In this document: positions 35,503-46,983 of the stretch, in pieces
How positions within the stretch are numbered: the first letter of the stretch is position 1
Layout of the letters: every line of letters starts with the position of its first letter
NCBI RefSeq assembly: GCF_037975245.1
Contig: NC_092564.1
Span: 22,047,984-22,111,983, forward strand
Source of the DNA: Apostichopus japonicus
Taxonomy: Eukaryota; Echinodermata; Holothuroidea; Aspidochirotida; Stichopodidae
Direction: 5' to 3'
DNA length: 64,000 bases
The notes under the pieces: model-generated
What the model saw: only the letters and a program-made list of their open reading frames with translations
What the model was told of the DNA's origin: nothing
Database searches by the model: none
Program-made: the position numbers and the translations under genes

Positions 35503-35804
35503 ATCATGACGCGTGTGTGTGTATGGACGCCTAAAACATTTGTAAAATTGTGCTATATGAAACCAACTGTGGCTGGTCTTGAACTCGACCAAGTCGTCGG
35601 GGAACATGACGCATTTCGGTATTAGCCCAGGATCTATATGCGAACTGCACTAGACACATGTCCTTCGATGCAACACTGTCATCCACAGATAAAATGTTAT
35701 GCAACTCGAACTGAGTGCTACTTGTTACCCCACCCCTAGTACCGTAACTCATACAATAAATCAAAAATAAAAATTCCGCATGCGATTTGAGAATTGAGCA
35801 CATT

Positions 35805-36660
35805 TCCTGAGATATTTCGAGATAACTGAAATTCTAATTCAGATATCTGAAATTGAATTCGAGATATCTGAAATTGAATTCGAGATATCTAAAATAGATT
35901 TCGAGATATCTGAAATTCTTATTCAGATATCTCAAATTCAATTGGAGATATCTGAAATTGAATTGGAGATATCCGAAATTGAATTCGAGATATCTGAAAT
36001 TCTATTTCAGATATCTGAAATTGAATTCGAGATATCTGAAATTGAATTCGAGATATCTGAAATTGAATTCAAGATATCTGCAATTCTAATTCGAGATATC
36101 TGAAATTGAATTCGAGATATCTGCAATTGAATTCGAGATATCTGAAATGCATATGCATAAATTTCTGATTAAATGTTAAAATGGCACGTATGGAAAGCCA
36201 TTTTAACATTTAATCGGGAAATTTCAGATATCTGTAATTGAATTCGAGATATCTGAAATTGAATTCAAGATATCTAAAGTTCTATTTCAGATATCTGACA
36301 TTGAATTCGAGATATCTGAAATTGAATTCGAGATATCTGAAAATGAATTCGAGATATCTGAAATTTTATTTCAGATATCTGAAATTGAATTCGAGATATC
36401 TGAAACTGAATTCGAGATATCCAAAATTCTATTTCAGATATCTGAAATTGAATTCGAGATATCCGAAATTGAATTCGAGATATCTGAAATTGAATTCGAG
36501 ATATCTCGAATTCAATTTCAGATATCTGAAATTCCCTGGTATTTCGAGATATCTGAAATTGATTTTAAGATATCTGCAATTATTTGTAGATATCTGAAAT
36601 AAATTGGAGATATCTGTAATTTAATTTGAGATATCTGAAATTATTTCGAGATATCTGAAA
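35805..36660. repeat. palindromic 20-21 bp GATATC array
   Basis: About 40 units, each centred on AGATATCT and joined by GAAATTGAATTC or its complement. Units face either way, so GATATC and GAATTC recur throughout. A frame through 36238-36597 reads repeated SRYLKLN, which I regard as repeat translation, not a gene. Confidence 0.93.
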
Positions 36661-36694
36661 TTCCTTATTAAATGTTAAAACGGCTTTCCATACG
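36187..36694. mobile_element. TIR element whose body is the GATATC array
   Basis: Inverted ends CGTATGGAAAGCCATTTTAA (36187 on) and TTAAAACGGCTTTCCATACG (to 36694), 508 bp apart. TA sits just outside TGGAAAGCC at both ends, compatible with a TA target duplication. Another partial end of the same type (ATTAAATGTTAAAATGGC, about 36167-36185) abuts the left side, so a second element probably covers 35805-36185. Confidence 0.6.
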
Positions 36695-37562
36695 CCCACC
36701 CCTAATCGCTTCCCGATGAGTTACGAAACCAGACCCATCGTATACAAAAGTCTACTTGGATTAATTATGTCCCCTGATTTTTTTCTGCAGATGCCCATGC
36801 ATTTCCCCAAACTAAATTTGTAAGCAATGAGATCTAAAATTTAAGGAGGTTTGGGAGCATCATTGGGTCTGGGAAGTGTTATTTCCGGTGATCTGGGAGG
36901 TATATTTGCCAAAAATTTCTTGTACGCTACGCGCGAACCCATGGTCGCGCTCCGCTTAGATGGTATCAGAGAACAGAACCGCGTCCCCACCATTATCCAA
37001 GACTGATGTGCGCCCATGCACCAATAATTTAACTGTGTCTGAATTTTCGAAACTCCCCTGACCAACATTCCTAAACATTCTTCCCTCTTCTCGTGCAATT
37101 TTGACCGGTCTGTTAGGGGTTGAAGGAGGTTTTTCTGAATTGGCTGTCAATAGATGAAATTTTGTGCAACATTATGGGTATGTTTTGAAGTGAATTTATT
37201 TCACGAGAAGTGTGAATTTTCAAATTCTGAACGAATATTGGGCTTAAAACCTTGAAAAGTGGGGCTGACGGGTATTGTGGGCCGCGACGTAGAATCACCT
37301 ACAAAAGCAATGATCCACAGGAGATGCAATGAGGTCGAACATGATGTGTGACTGGTGACAATCTTGAAAAAGGTTATGGATGGGAAAAAAATATTGGGAA
37401 AATACTTGGTTTACTCAGGCAAAAGTGAACATCTAGCTGGTCATTTTCCAGCCCGAGTGTGCCATTTCCGGTGATCTGGGGGGCTGCGCGCCAACCGATG
37501 GTGGGGCTCCGCTTAGATAGTCATTCGCGCCCCACGGGTTAGAAAATCCTGGATACGCCCCT

Positions 37563-38800
37563 GGGTATATAGGCCTATATGCCTAGCTTCAGTGCCATGG
37601 ATTGTTTTATGGGAGCATTATACACACAGTACATATCAGTCATTTGTGTAAGTATATGTGTAAAGTGTATCAGTTAGGAACAGCCACATGGATGGGGGTA
37701 GGGGGGGGGGCGGTTATTCAATAACTATTGCTCCACTTTGGATGTCATATTGGAAATTATTAACTTCTGTGATTTTCAAAAGGTGTTGAAAAGGAAATGT
37801 GGCAAGTTCCAAAGTAAGCTTCATTTTCTACAGTTTTTATGAAAAAGTATTTAGTGTTTGGTGTAATAGAAAAGCTTGAATTAATGTATCCTGCCATTTG
37901 ATTTATAAATCTTAGTTAAGTTTTAATAGTTCTTCAGTTATTTCAGAGTTATGGAATCAGAGAATACTAAGTTTGCAGCAGTGGATACAGAGGGAGCCAG
38001 ATCATGCCATGCATGCTCTAGTATCCCCATATTATCCAACTAAAATGGGTAATCACCATATTTCAGAACATGAAAATTTGATATGCACATCTTCAAAACG
38101 TTTGAATTCCTCAAGAAGACAATTATGTTCAGAATTGGATCCAACCCTGATGTTAGTGTTGAGATATTATAGAACAGTTTGTGGTGTCTTTACTAAGATT
38201 TGGTGTACCACATTGATTTCATTATTTTAAAGGGAACAAAGGATCAATGTGAAGTTTGATGCAAAATACAATTTATAACATCACACATCGATCGATCTTA
38301 GTTGCTGAGAAAATAGTTACAATTTGCATTACGCCCCACATTTGGCAGCTATATGTCATAGCCTATAATAAATATTTTAAAACTGATTAGTTTTCTCCTA
38401 CTACCTTGATTCTTTTTCTCCTAACTTTAAAACTCCATTCTTTGTCTTTTCATTGCTGTTGAAACTTGTACATAGAGGTACATCATTTTCGTCAAGTTGG
38501 ATATAAAAGTGTTTCAAATTGTAGAATCTGCATTTTTAATTTTATTTCATTATTTTCACTGAAGTTTGGGTTTGTCAAAGTGATGTAATCTTTAGGACTT
38601 ACCCTATTATCATTTGTAGATAAATCGTCCAATTTTCTACATATAGTACGCTGTGGGAATGTTGAGATAAAACGTCAACAGTCCGTGATAAAAGTTTAAA
38701 TTTCGACAGCAAAAACGGGACTGGGATCGATGGCCTATTTGCTATGTTTGCTAAAACTGATCAGAGTTTATCTTTGTCCACATTACGCGTCTATTTATAT
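37563..38800. other. unassigned
   Basis: AT-rich. An 85-codon plus frame at 37973-38230 has no domain. No gene supported. Confidence 0.3.
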
Positions 38801-39912
38801 GTGACCCATCCAGGGGCGTCAATCCGATTTGAATCGTGGAGGGGACGTAATCGATTCGAGTATTCCGGCTGTATCAGAGCCTTATATGGCTCTGGGCTGT
38901 ATCTAAGCGGAGCGCCACCATCGGTTGGCGCGCAGCGTACCAAGAAAATTTCAGATTTCAATACCTGCCAGATCGCTGGAGATGGCACTTGCCAGGCTGG
39001 ATAACAGCCATCTAATTGCGTGATTTCGGGAGTAAATTACAAATTCGTCACTTAGGAAATCTGCAATAAAGTTCATACGGCCTTAATTTTTGGTGAACTA
39101 TTTCTTTTATTAGTGATTCCAATTGACATGAACATTAGAACCCAGTGCAAGTTGACAAATGATGCGGCGAACTGGAAACCCCAGCCCAATTTTGCCATAT
39201 GTTTCAGGATAGAATACCCTCATTTGTTCAAACCCATAACAACTAACAATCTGTGAATAAATTTACTTCGAAATGGGCACATTATATTGCACCAAGTCGG
39301 TCAAGGAATGACCCCAGGGCCTCAGATCAAGGCCTATAGGAACGATGTCCCAAAATGTCCCCGGGCATATAGGTGAAGGAAGCTATCCGCCGCGACCGCA
39401 TGTGAGTTTCTCGACTTGCCGTCCTGGGAGTCATACCACAAAATGGTGCATTTCCTCATACGCCATTATTAATAATTTAACTAACTAACTAATAAGGCAC
39501 AGTCCAGATCCGAGTTCGTATAGTGAGCTAAATTTGGCCAAAAGTCGTAATACCCCAGCATGTTAAACCACCAATGACTTGTAATGCTACCCGTGACACA
39601 CTTCCAATGGGACTGTTTCACTTTAAATGTTTTGCTAGGTCTACGAGAATACATTTCTACGAAATTTGAAACAAGGATGGCAAGATAAACCACTTTAAGT
39701 ATATTTTCAGGACCTCACACATGCGATGTATTGTCAGACTTAGAATAGGTCCCATGTGAGCGGTGGCTAAAGTGATGAAGGCATCAAAATAAATCAGTGG
39801 TTGTTCGTTGGAGTCCTCACGCAAGTTACCTGGGTTGCTATAGGTGGATCTGCATCTGGTAGTCGGGTGAATTCTGGTCGGGGTGTTCTATGTAATCACC
39901 GTGTACCCAGTG

Positions 39913-40484
39913 ACAATGACAATGACAATGAAACTGTTTATTTCCAACACAAAAGATAAGTACATTTTCAACAAAAATTCAATACATGTAATCAAATAAT
40001 CATGGTATTAAATATAATTCAATGAAAACTACCAAAGATCTAATGTGTGGAAAAGGAGAAAAACTGAAGTGCAATACTTATGAATCGTTTCCTCCAAATA
40101 TGTGTTGAAAAGTATAGACAAAAGAATTAGTCAAGACAAGTTAACATACATAAAGTTACAAAAATAACAGAAAATCGAGGAAAAAGAGAAAAGATTGAGA
40201 GACAACAGAAAAGAAAGAAAGAAAAGATTGGGCATTTATACATATTTTACATTAATGGAGATAATCAATTTGAAATAGCAGTGGATAACAACATTTGTTT
40301 GTACTTTTTCTTAAATAATGACTGGGATCCATTGTGCTTTAGTTTATCATCAAATGAGTTCCAGAGTTTAACACCAGAGATGGAGATGCACATCTGTTTT
40401 TTGGTTGTTCTCGCAAAAATTTGTTTAAAATTATAATTCTTGTGCCTTATATTATAAGTATCACAAGATGCAAAAGAAAAATAG
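39913..40484 (-). mobile_element. CR1-like LINE 3' fragment inserted in hAT copy 2
   Basis: A 572-bp insert flanked by CAGTG on both sides (39908-39912, 40485-40489). Uninterrupted sequence at the matching place in copy 1 confirms the junction. The minus strand reads NYNFKQIFARTTKKQMCI, GVKLWNSFDDKLK and QSLFKKKYKQMLL, the last part of a CR1/Jockey-type ORF2. It ends in AATAAACAG and a short TCATTG tandem tail. 5'-truncated. Confidence 0.75.
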
Positions 40485-40701
40485 CAGTGTTCTCACTGTG
40501 GAGTAAACTCCGGTATCATCCAACAACAAGGTAACATGGCATGGGCTGCCACGGAATATGCTCCCTATTTCATTTCCCCAATATTAGGGAACGGGCACCG
40601 TCTTTGAAACACCATCTACAACTAAATAACAAATATGTACAGGCTTTGGCTCTAGCTATGAAGTGCCGTCTTTTATGATGGTGACGGAGCGCAGTGGTTT
40701 T

Positions 40702-41037
40702 CTACTGTAACCGCCCGAAGATGCGGCGTCTGTAATCGGAGGAACCAACGAACTTCTCTGCTAACTCCTCAGGCTTCAACTTGGCTAGACGTTCGCGGTG
40801 AATATGGCACACCATCACATGGTTCAGCCTCTGTTGAGTCGCGGTGCTCCGTAGCCATGTCTTTACACGCCTCAAAGCACTAAAAGATCTCTCGGCTTCC
40901 GTCGTTGAACTGGCGGGGGAGACGAAGAGCAACCGCAAGAGAGCTTCGACTTCACCAAAAATAGCCAGTACTGCTGGATTCATCAACTTGAATATTTGAA
41001 AAGTTGTAGGTCTACCGATGTGAAAAATCTCGGTCAC
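40702..41037 (-). CDS. hAT transposase dimerisation domain (111 codons)
   Basis: An open frame, unlike its sister in copy 1: VSPASSTTEAERSFSALR, KTWLRSTATQQRLNHVMV, HIHRERLAKLKPEELAEKF and GSSDYRRRIFGRLQ. This is the complete hAT C-terminal dimerisation region with no catalytic or DNA-binding part. The start codon is uncertain; 41037 is simply the frame's first candidate. If translated it could pair with intact transposase; expression is unknown. Confidence 0.7.
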   Translation of the reverse strand: MTEIFHIGRPTTFQIFKLMNPAVLAIFGEVEALLRLLFVSPASSTTEAERSFSALRRVKTWLRSTATQQRLNHVMVCHIHRERLAKLKPEELAEKFVGSSDYRRRIFGRLQ

Positions 41038-41192
41038 TTTACATAGAACTGAACTTCTAATATTCGATGATATGAATCCTGAGATGTATAAGCCCTAACC
41101 AAATAGAGCCACGACACTACTCATTTTCCAAATGTGGGGGGGGGGGACGTGTCCCCCGTCCCCCAGGATTGACACCCCCGGAGTGACCCATC

Positions 41193-42095
41193 GCGGGTGT
41201 GGTCGGGATGGAAGAGGTGTCTAGCATATACGTTTGGTAAAAGTCACCCTATACATGTGTTCTCATTCACGTTATGCGTTCCAAGAGCAGGCTGCTTCAA
41301 AGGCCTTTGAAAGGTATAGGCCTACGTACGCACCACAATTTATTGCTCCCATTGACTTACATACTAAACTCGTCACTTTCCAAGGCCGATAGAGCATAAA
41401 TAGAAGTTTTCAACTGACATGTTCTACCCACCATATGATATAGCTAATGGCTTTGGTTGTCATGAAACATTAAACTTTTGCCACCATAACCGTTTAGATT
41501 TTGAGCTAGAAGAGCTCTCAAAGTTTATCATAGTGCTCCGCTTCCCATCAGCCAGCTATCGCTGCGGAATCTTCTTGTTTCACCCAAGATTGTGTAATAC
41601 CTTAAATCATCTTCAATCCTCTAGATTTTTAGACCATGAGTAGTTTATTTCATCCTCTTCAACATCCAAGCATAAAAAAGAATGGCGATGACTCAGAAAA
41701 TGCCAAAATAATCAATACAGTAGGGCACTTTAGGGCTGTTTTCCGACAAAGGTTAACCTCTCAGGAGGAAGTGTACTACTCTAATTGTGGTGCGATACCT
41801 AAATGTCATAATTGGGGATCAGCCTAGGCCGCCCAAAATGATCGATCCATTAGGGATCGACATATATGGGCTGGGTGGTTTTCCCCTCCCCAGTTAGTAG
41901 GCCTATAGGCCCTGGTAACGACTCAGTAGAACGTACATGCGATCCGTTATAGATCTTCATAAATATGCATAACCGAAGCCATGTACTTCCAAGTTGTACT
42001 TTCTTTACTGAATCAGATATTGAATACAACGTGCTTGGACCAGGGTTGGGCATATGTTGCCTTCTTAAAGCCAAATCTAAAAAAAGTTGCTTTGT
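41193..42095. other. unassigned
   Basis: No supported gene. Frames of 63-93 codons have no recognised domain. Confidence 0.3.
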
Positions 42096-42099
42096 TTTA

Positions 42100-42640
42100 A
42101 TCTTGTTTTCGCCCGAAAATTTGGCTTTCAACTTGTCTAAGTGTCTAAGTGACTACTTAGGGGTATGCATAGATGATAAACTGACATTCAGTTGTCATAT
42201 ATCGAAGGCATTGAGTAAAGTGTATTACATGCTGTCCAGCTTGGCTTACGTAGTATCGTTCTTCAATGAAGGTGCAAAGGAGAGTGTTTCCGTTCTTTCA
42301 TCTTGCCACATATTATATATGCTGTACTTGTCTGGTATCACTTCATTTCCGCTAAAGATAAATCCAGACTGATAAAAATTCCTTAAGTATGCATTACAAA
42401 TACTGCATATCGACTATCAATCATTAAGAGAGGAAGTAAATTGAGCTGCTAAGAGAGACTTCGTCAGAATGACAGGAAAAATCAGGAATGACGAAAAACA
42501 CCCACTGCATGTCCCACTCATGAGTAATCTAGTGAAGTCAACCAGAACCCTCAGAAATCCAAATATCTTGCCCAAATATAGAATTCAACTGTATAGAAAT
42601 TCGTTCATATACCGCATTGTTTATACAATTTGATAGTTTA
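42100..42640 (+). pseudogene. non-LTR reverse transcriptase C-terminal fragment
   Basis: The plus frame has SDYLGVCIDDKLTFSCHISK and ALSKVYYMLSSL, the post-RT thumb region of CR1/Jockey-like LINEs. After stops and frame changes come RDFVRMTGKI, DEKHPLHVPL and RIQLYRNSFIYR, the usual tail. The first part of RT is missing. Confidence 0.7.
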
Positions 42641-43660
42641 GAACCTTTATTATAGTTTCAGTAATGACTGTTTCATCATTTAATGTTTAAACCATTTAAC
42701 AATCTTATTTCTTTCACTTACCATTTACCATATCATTTGTATAATCTAAACAAGAACTGTTTTTTTGATGTACGCCTATAAATATTTTATATTTATACTG
42801 GTTTAAAATAAATCGAAATCTGCCTGCAAAATTTTATGGCAGAAACTGCAATTTTCTGGATAATCATTTGCGCAATGCCCGACATATTGGCCACGAAATG
42901 AGGGAATGCAATGTCTTCAATTTGAATACCTTTACAATTCTAAATTATTAAATCACATTAACATTTCGAGGGTTTTCAGCACATTTGACCGCTGCCAGAG
43001 ATAAGAGGTCTCTGGTCCCATCAGTTGCCAACTCTTTTCTGATGGTTGGCTTTCAATGATATGCAATTGTCACTCGTGCACAGTTCCAAGCTTACGTAAT
43101 CTCGAAAATACCGGTAGCGTAACATAGACTACTAGACTGTACATGTCACGCCGTTGTACTCCATCTACGGAAACCAAACAAATAGCAGAACCTAAGTGTG
43201 TTAGGCTGGTACTAAGAACAGGTCGTTACCGCATTGAGCATTTCAGTTATAATCACGCATCCGACTGAAATGGTAAAGGTTAACACGCAAAAACCAGAAT
43301 TTAATAGCCTACTAAGTTAGGCTAAGTAACATTTCTTGTACTGGAAAGGTTAACATTAACTGTAAGAGATCTAACTTGAGGTTTACATAATTACCTAGCC
43401 TAACACAGTAACTGGTGTCAGTGTTACTGTTAGTAGCCTAATAGTAGTGTTAGTGCAACATCAAACAAGCTTAGCCTGGCATGCGTCTGTTATTCGTTAA
43501 CTGACTATAGCCTATAGGCCTACCGATCATCTGAACCATTGCATTTACCAGAATGATGAGCTTTAATCCAACTCAGGTAAGTTCTATAACAAAAAAAGTA
43601 ATATCAATAAACATTTTTAAATTTGCACAGAGTTTAAATGTGAACATAATGTTACTGCTT
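42641..43660. other. unassigned
   Basis: AT-rich and rich in AGGCCTA and TTAGCCTA words. No gene or element boundary seen. Confidence 0.3.
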
Positions 43661-43669
43661 TGGCCAAAC

Positions 43670-45049
43670 GGGTACCGTTGTTTTCCGCACACGTTACTTT
43701 CCGCTGAAACAAAACGGTGTTTTCCGCAAACAAATTTGTCAGCGGAAAACAACGTTTTTTTCAGCGGAAAGTAACGTTTTTTTTTGGAGAAACAGAATAA
43801 CTTACTGAATTGATTAGGCACATGGAAGGATTTAGGAAGATGGAGAAGATAGGATTTGACTGTAACAGGATAAAATGTAGCTTCGAGACTAGATTTAGGA
43901 TACAGTAGCTAAGGTTGTACTTGTAGCTGGTTTCAGTTGTTTTCCGCATACGTTACTTTCCGCTGAAAAAATTCTTCTGCGGAAAACACCGATTTTTCAC
44001 TTGCCTGTACACAATATTTTTCCGCAATTTTGAGATACCAAATTCAGGCAGGATAATTAAAATAACATGAGAAAGTATCAAAGAACGTCGATCAAGGATG
44101 GTTAGACTGAGTTCATGTCAGAAAAGTTAAGCTGCTTATAATTTAGAGGAGGCTTGGGGTGTTCGTAATTACGAATTATTAAAGAAGCATATAATACTGG
44201 GCAAAGGGACGCCCGCGTTATGAAGGATTGAGTATCTAATTAAGTATTAAATATTCGGTCCGCGTAATGATGGTTTAAAAAAAAAGGTGCAAAAGGCGGT
44301 ATCTTTGATTTTCGCTGGAAATAAAGTGGCTGTATAAGTAAGCCTTACAGCCTAAGCTACAAGTACAACCTTAGCTACTGTATCCTAAATCTAGTCTCGA
44401 AGCTACATTTTATCCTGTTACAGTCAAATCCTATCTTATCCATCTTCCTAAATCCTTCCATGTGCCTAATAATTTCAGTAAGTCATTCTGTTCCTCCCAA
44501 AAAGAAACGGTACTTTCCGTTGAAAAAAAACGTTGTTTTCCGCTGACAAATTTGTTTGCGGAAAACACCGTTTTGTTTCAGCGGAAAGTAACGTGTGCGG
44601 AAAACAACGGTACCCCTTGTAGCTTAGGCTGTAAGGCTTACTTATACAGCCATTTTATTTCCAGCGAAAATCAAAGATACCGCCTTTCATACCTTTTTTT
44701 TAAACCATCATTACGCGGGCCGAATTTTTAATACTTAATTAGATACTCAATCCTTCATAACGCGGGCGTCCCTTTGCCCTAGTATATATGCTTCTTTAAT
44801 AATTCGTAATTACAAACACCCCAAGCCTCCTCTAAATTATACGCAGCTTAACTTTTCTGACATGAACTCAGTCTAACCATCCTTGATCGACGTTCTTTGA
44901 TACTTTCTCATGTTATTTTAATCATCCTGCCTGAATTTGGTATCTCAAAATTGCGGAAAAATATAGTGTACAGGTAAGTGAAAAATAGGTCTTTTCCGCA
45001 TAAGAATTTTTTCAGCGGAAAGTAACGTATGCGGAAAACAACTGAAACC
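43670..45049 (+). mobile_element. MULE-like unit 1, interrupted by unit 3
   Basis: Left half 43670-43928 and right half 44625-45049 form a 684-bp unit once 43929-44624 is removed. TIRs of about 38 bp share TTTTCCGCA and ACGTTACTTTCCGCTGA. Subterminal TTTCCGC/GCGGAAA words occur in both orientations. Confidence 0.85.
43929..44615 (-). mobile_element. MULE-like unit 3, inserted in reverse inside unit 1
   Basis: A 687-bp full-length unit in reverse (GGTTTCAGTTG left, CGGTACCC right), flanked by a perfect 9-bp TSD CTTGTAGCT (43920-43928 and 44616-44624). The result is a large imperfect palindrome from about 43.67 to 45.05 kb. Confidence 0.9.
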
Positions 45050-45258
45050 AAAACTGTATAGGGTAATACTAGTACATAGTAGTACTACAGGGTATTGTCC
45101 TAGGTAACTGTCAGTATTGCGAAGTACAGAAAACTGCAAAGTTCGGACACCCCTAAGAAATACACAATTTCACCATGATAACCTACAAGCGAAAGCCAAT
45201 ATCACTAAAAACTAGGAAGCTACAGTTATTTCCTCTCCAAAGTGACCCGTGCGCAAGT

Positions 45259-45968
45259 GGGTACCGTTATTTTCCGCACACGTTACTTTCCGCTGAAACA
45301 AAACGGTGTTTTCCGCAAACAAATTTGTCAGCGGAAAACAACGTTTTTTTCAGCGGAAAATAAAGTTTTTTTTTGGAGGAACAGAATAACTTACTGAATT
45401 GATTAGGCACATGGAATGATTTAGGAAGATGGATAAGATAGGATTTAATTGTAACAGGATAAATCGGCCATGATTTTAGATGTAACTCGTAAGAAAGGTG
45501 GTGCAAAATGCGTGTTCGGTTATTAAAACAGCCCTTACTTATACTGCCATTTCCAGCGAAAATCAAAGACACCGCCTTTTACAACTTTTTTTTTAAAACT
45601 ATCATTACGCGGACCGCAGTTTTATCACTTTATTAGATAGTCAATCCTTCATAACGCGGGCGTCCCTTTGCCCATTTATCGGCCGACCGCCTCATACTTC
45701 TTTAATAATCCCTAATTACACACCCCAAGCCTCCTCTATATTATAAGCAGCTTAACTTTTCTGACATGAACTCAGTCTAACCATCCTTTATCAACGTTCT
45801 TTGATACTTTCTCATGTTATTTTAATCATCCTGCCTGAATTTGGTATCCTAAAATTGCGGAAAAATATAGTATACAGGAAAGTGAAAAAAAAGGTGTTTT
45901 CCGCAGAAGAATTTTTTCAGCGGAAAGTAATCAGCGGAAAGTAACGTATGCGGAAAACAACTGAAACC
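45259..45968 (+). mobile_element. MULE-like unit 2
   Basis: A 710-bp full-length unit in the same orientation as unit 1. It has a small duplication of AATCAGCGGAAAGTA near its right end. Its right flank is the outer TSD TGGCCAAAC; its left flank is the 209-bp spacer. Confidence 0.85.
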
Positions 45969-45977
45969 TGGCCAAAC

Positions 45978-46975
45978 CCCATGCACACCAAACTATGCTG
46001 TAAATTAGTAAATATGGTTGCTTAAATTATGACTTAAGACTTGCTAATGTTAAATTTTAATCATTGTTGATTACATTTCTCAAATTTTATATATCTAGCT
46101 AGACTAGCTTGCATGGTGTGTTCACAATATTGTCATCTATCATTGTGTATGAAATTGAAAGCAACTAGCATACAGCAAACTTTTGAGTTAATCCCAGTTA
46201 GATTTGTCATTGTTAGTTACACCAAGTAAGGAGATCCTTAAATATATTGGGTCACATGCCAACTTCCAATATGCTAGTGCAATTAAGTTTGGCACAATGG
46301 TTTTCTCCTTCACGTGAAGTAAAGGTGCAGTGTAGATCACCTGTAAAATGTATGGACACATTTCACATGCTAAATGTGAAGGAATTGTCGTGCACATGTG
46401 AACATGTTTAACAATAGATGATTTTATGCTTTTGTTTGGAAACATCTTTGTATCTAACACCATAGTGTTTCATTTATAATCCTGTAGTTTCAGATTCTGT
46501 TGAAAAATTAGTTACTTGTTTTGATTCTGTATACAAAGTTTTCTCTTCCTTGTTGGCCTTTTGAATTGAGTGAAAATCCCTGACACAATACGACTATATT
46601 GACTAGAATTTGAAGAAACTGGGCAATTTTGTTTGCAGTATCTTCGCTAATGAAGTAATGAGCTCTGTAGATTGTATCATTGGGTGCCTTCATTTTTGAA
46701 AACACATCAGGAAGAACAGTAGCACAGTTCAAGTTGTACAAAATTTTGTTGCGATGGTAAAACTAATGTCACTGTACAAATGTCCAAGGGTGTGTCATGT
46801 TTGGTACTGAGCCTGTGTGCTGTAATATTACCTAGACTATATAATACCATGTAATACCAAAAGAAACTTTACCATTGATGGCTCCTTCCCCAAGTTTGCA
46901 AACTGCAACATAACTGACTAGTCAGAATAGACTCACTTCTTCTATTAAAGGGACTGTTTAGTCTGAAACTTGTTG
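45978..46975. other. unassigned, upstream of YME1L
   Basis: AT-rich. Minus frames of 91 and 77 codons have no domain. The missing first YME1L exon or its promoter could lie here or further left, but I cannot identify either. Confidence 0.25.
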
Positions 46976-46983
46976 TGTATGAG

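Larger units (their letters stand above)
38811..41182 (-). mobile_element. hAT-family transposon with residual transposase, copy 2
   Basis: Same family as 17159-19415 but reversed. The CAGGGGCGTCAATCC end is at 38811 and the GGATTGACACCCCCG end near 41182. GTGACCCATC is duplicated at 38801-38810 and 41183-41192. It lacks the 872-bp insert of copy 1, but carries a CR1-like LINE scrap (39913-40484) and about 430 bp (39270-39700) absent from copy 1. It encodes the hAT dimerisation domain. Confidence 0.88.
43670..45968. mobile_element. composite of MULE-like elements sharing one outer 9-bp TSD
   Basis: Three copies of one non-coding family lie here. The outermost ends, GGGTACCGTTG at 43670 and CAACTGAAACC at 45968, are flanked by a perfect 9-bp duplication TGGCCAAAC (43661-43669 and 45969-45977). 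The inner flanks of the first and last units (AAAACTGTA after 45049, TGCGCAAGT before 45259) match neither each other nor this TSD. The simplest reading is that both units plus the 209-bp spacer moved together as a composite. The 9-bp TSD suggests a Mutator-type (MULE) family. Confidence 0.8.

Noticed and set aside
36238-36597. 119-codon frame with repeated SRYLKLN units
   Set aside because: It exists because the satellite unit is close to a multiple of three. The unit is palindromic and the opposite strand is similar.
43573-45572. Frames of 60-100 codons in the TTTCCGC-rich elements
   Set aside because: They follow the repeat units in several copies and frames and have no domain. The elements are non-coding.
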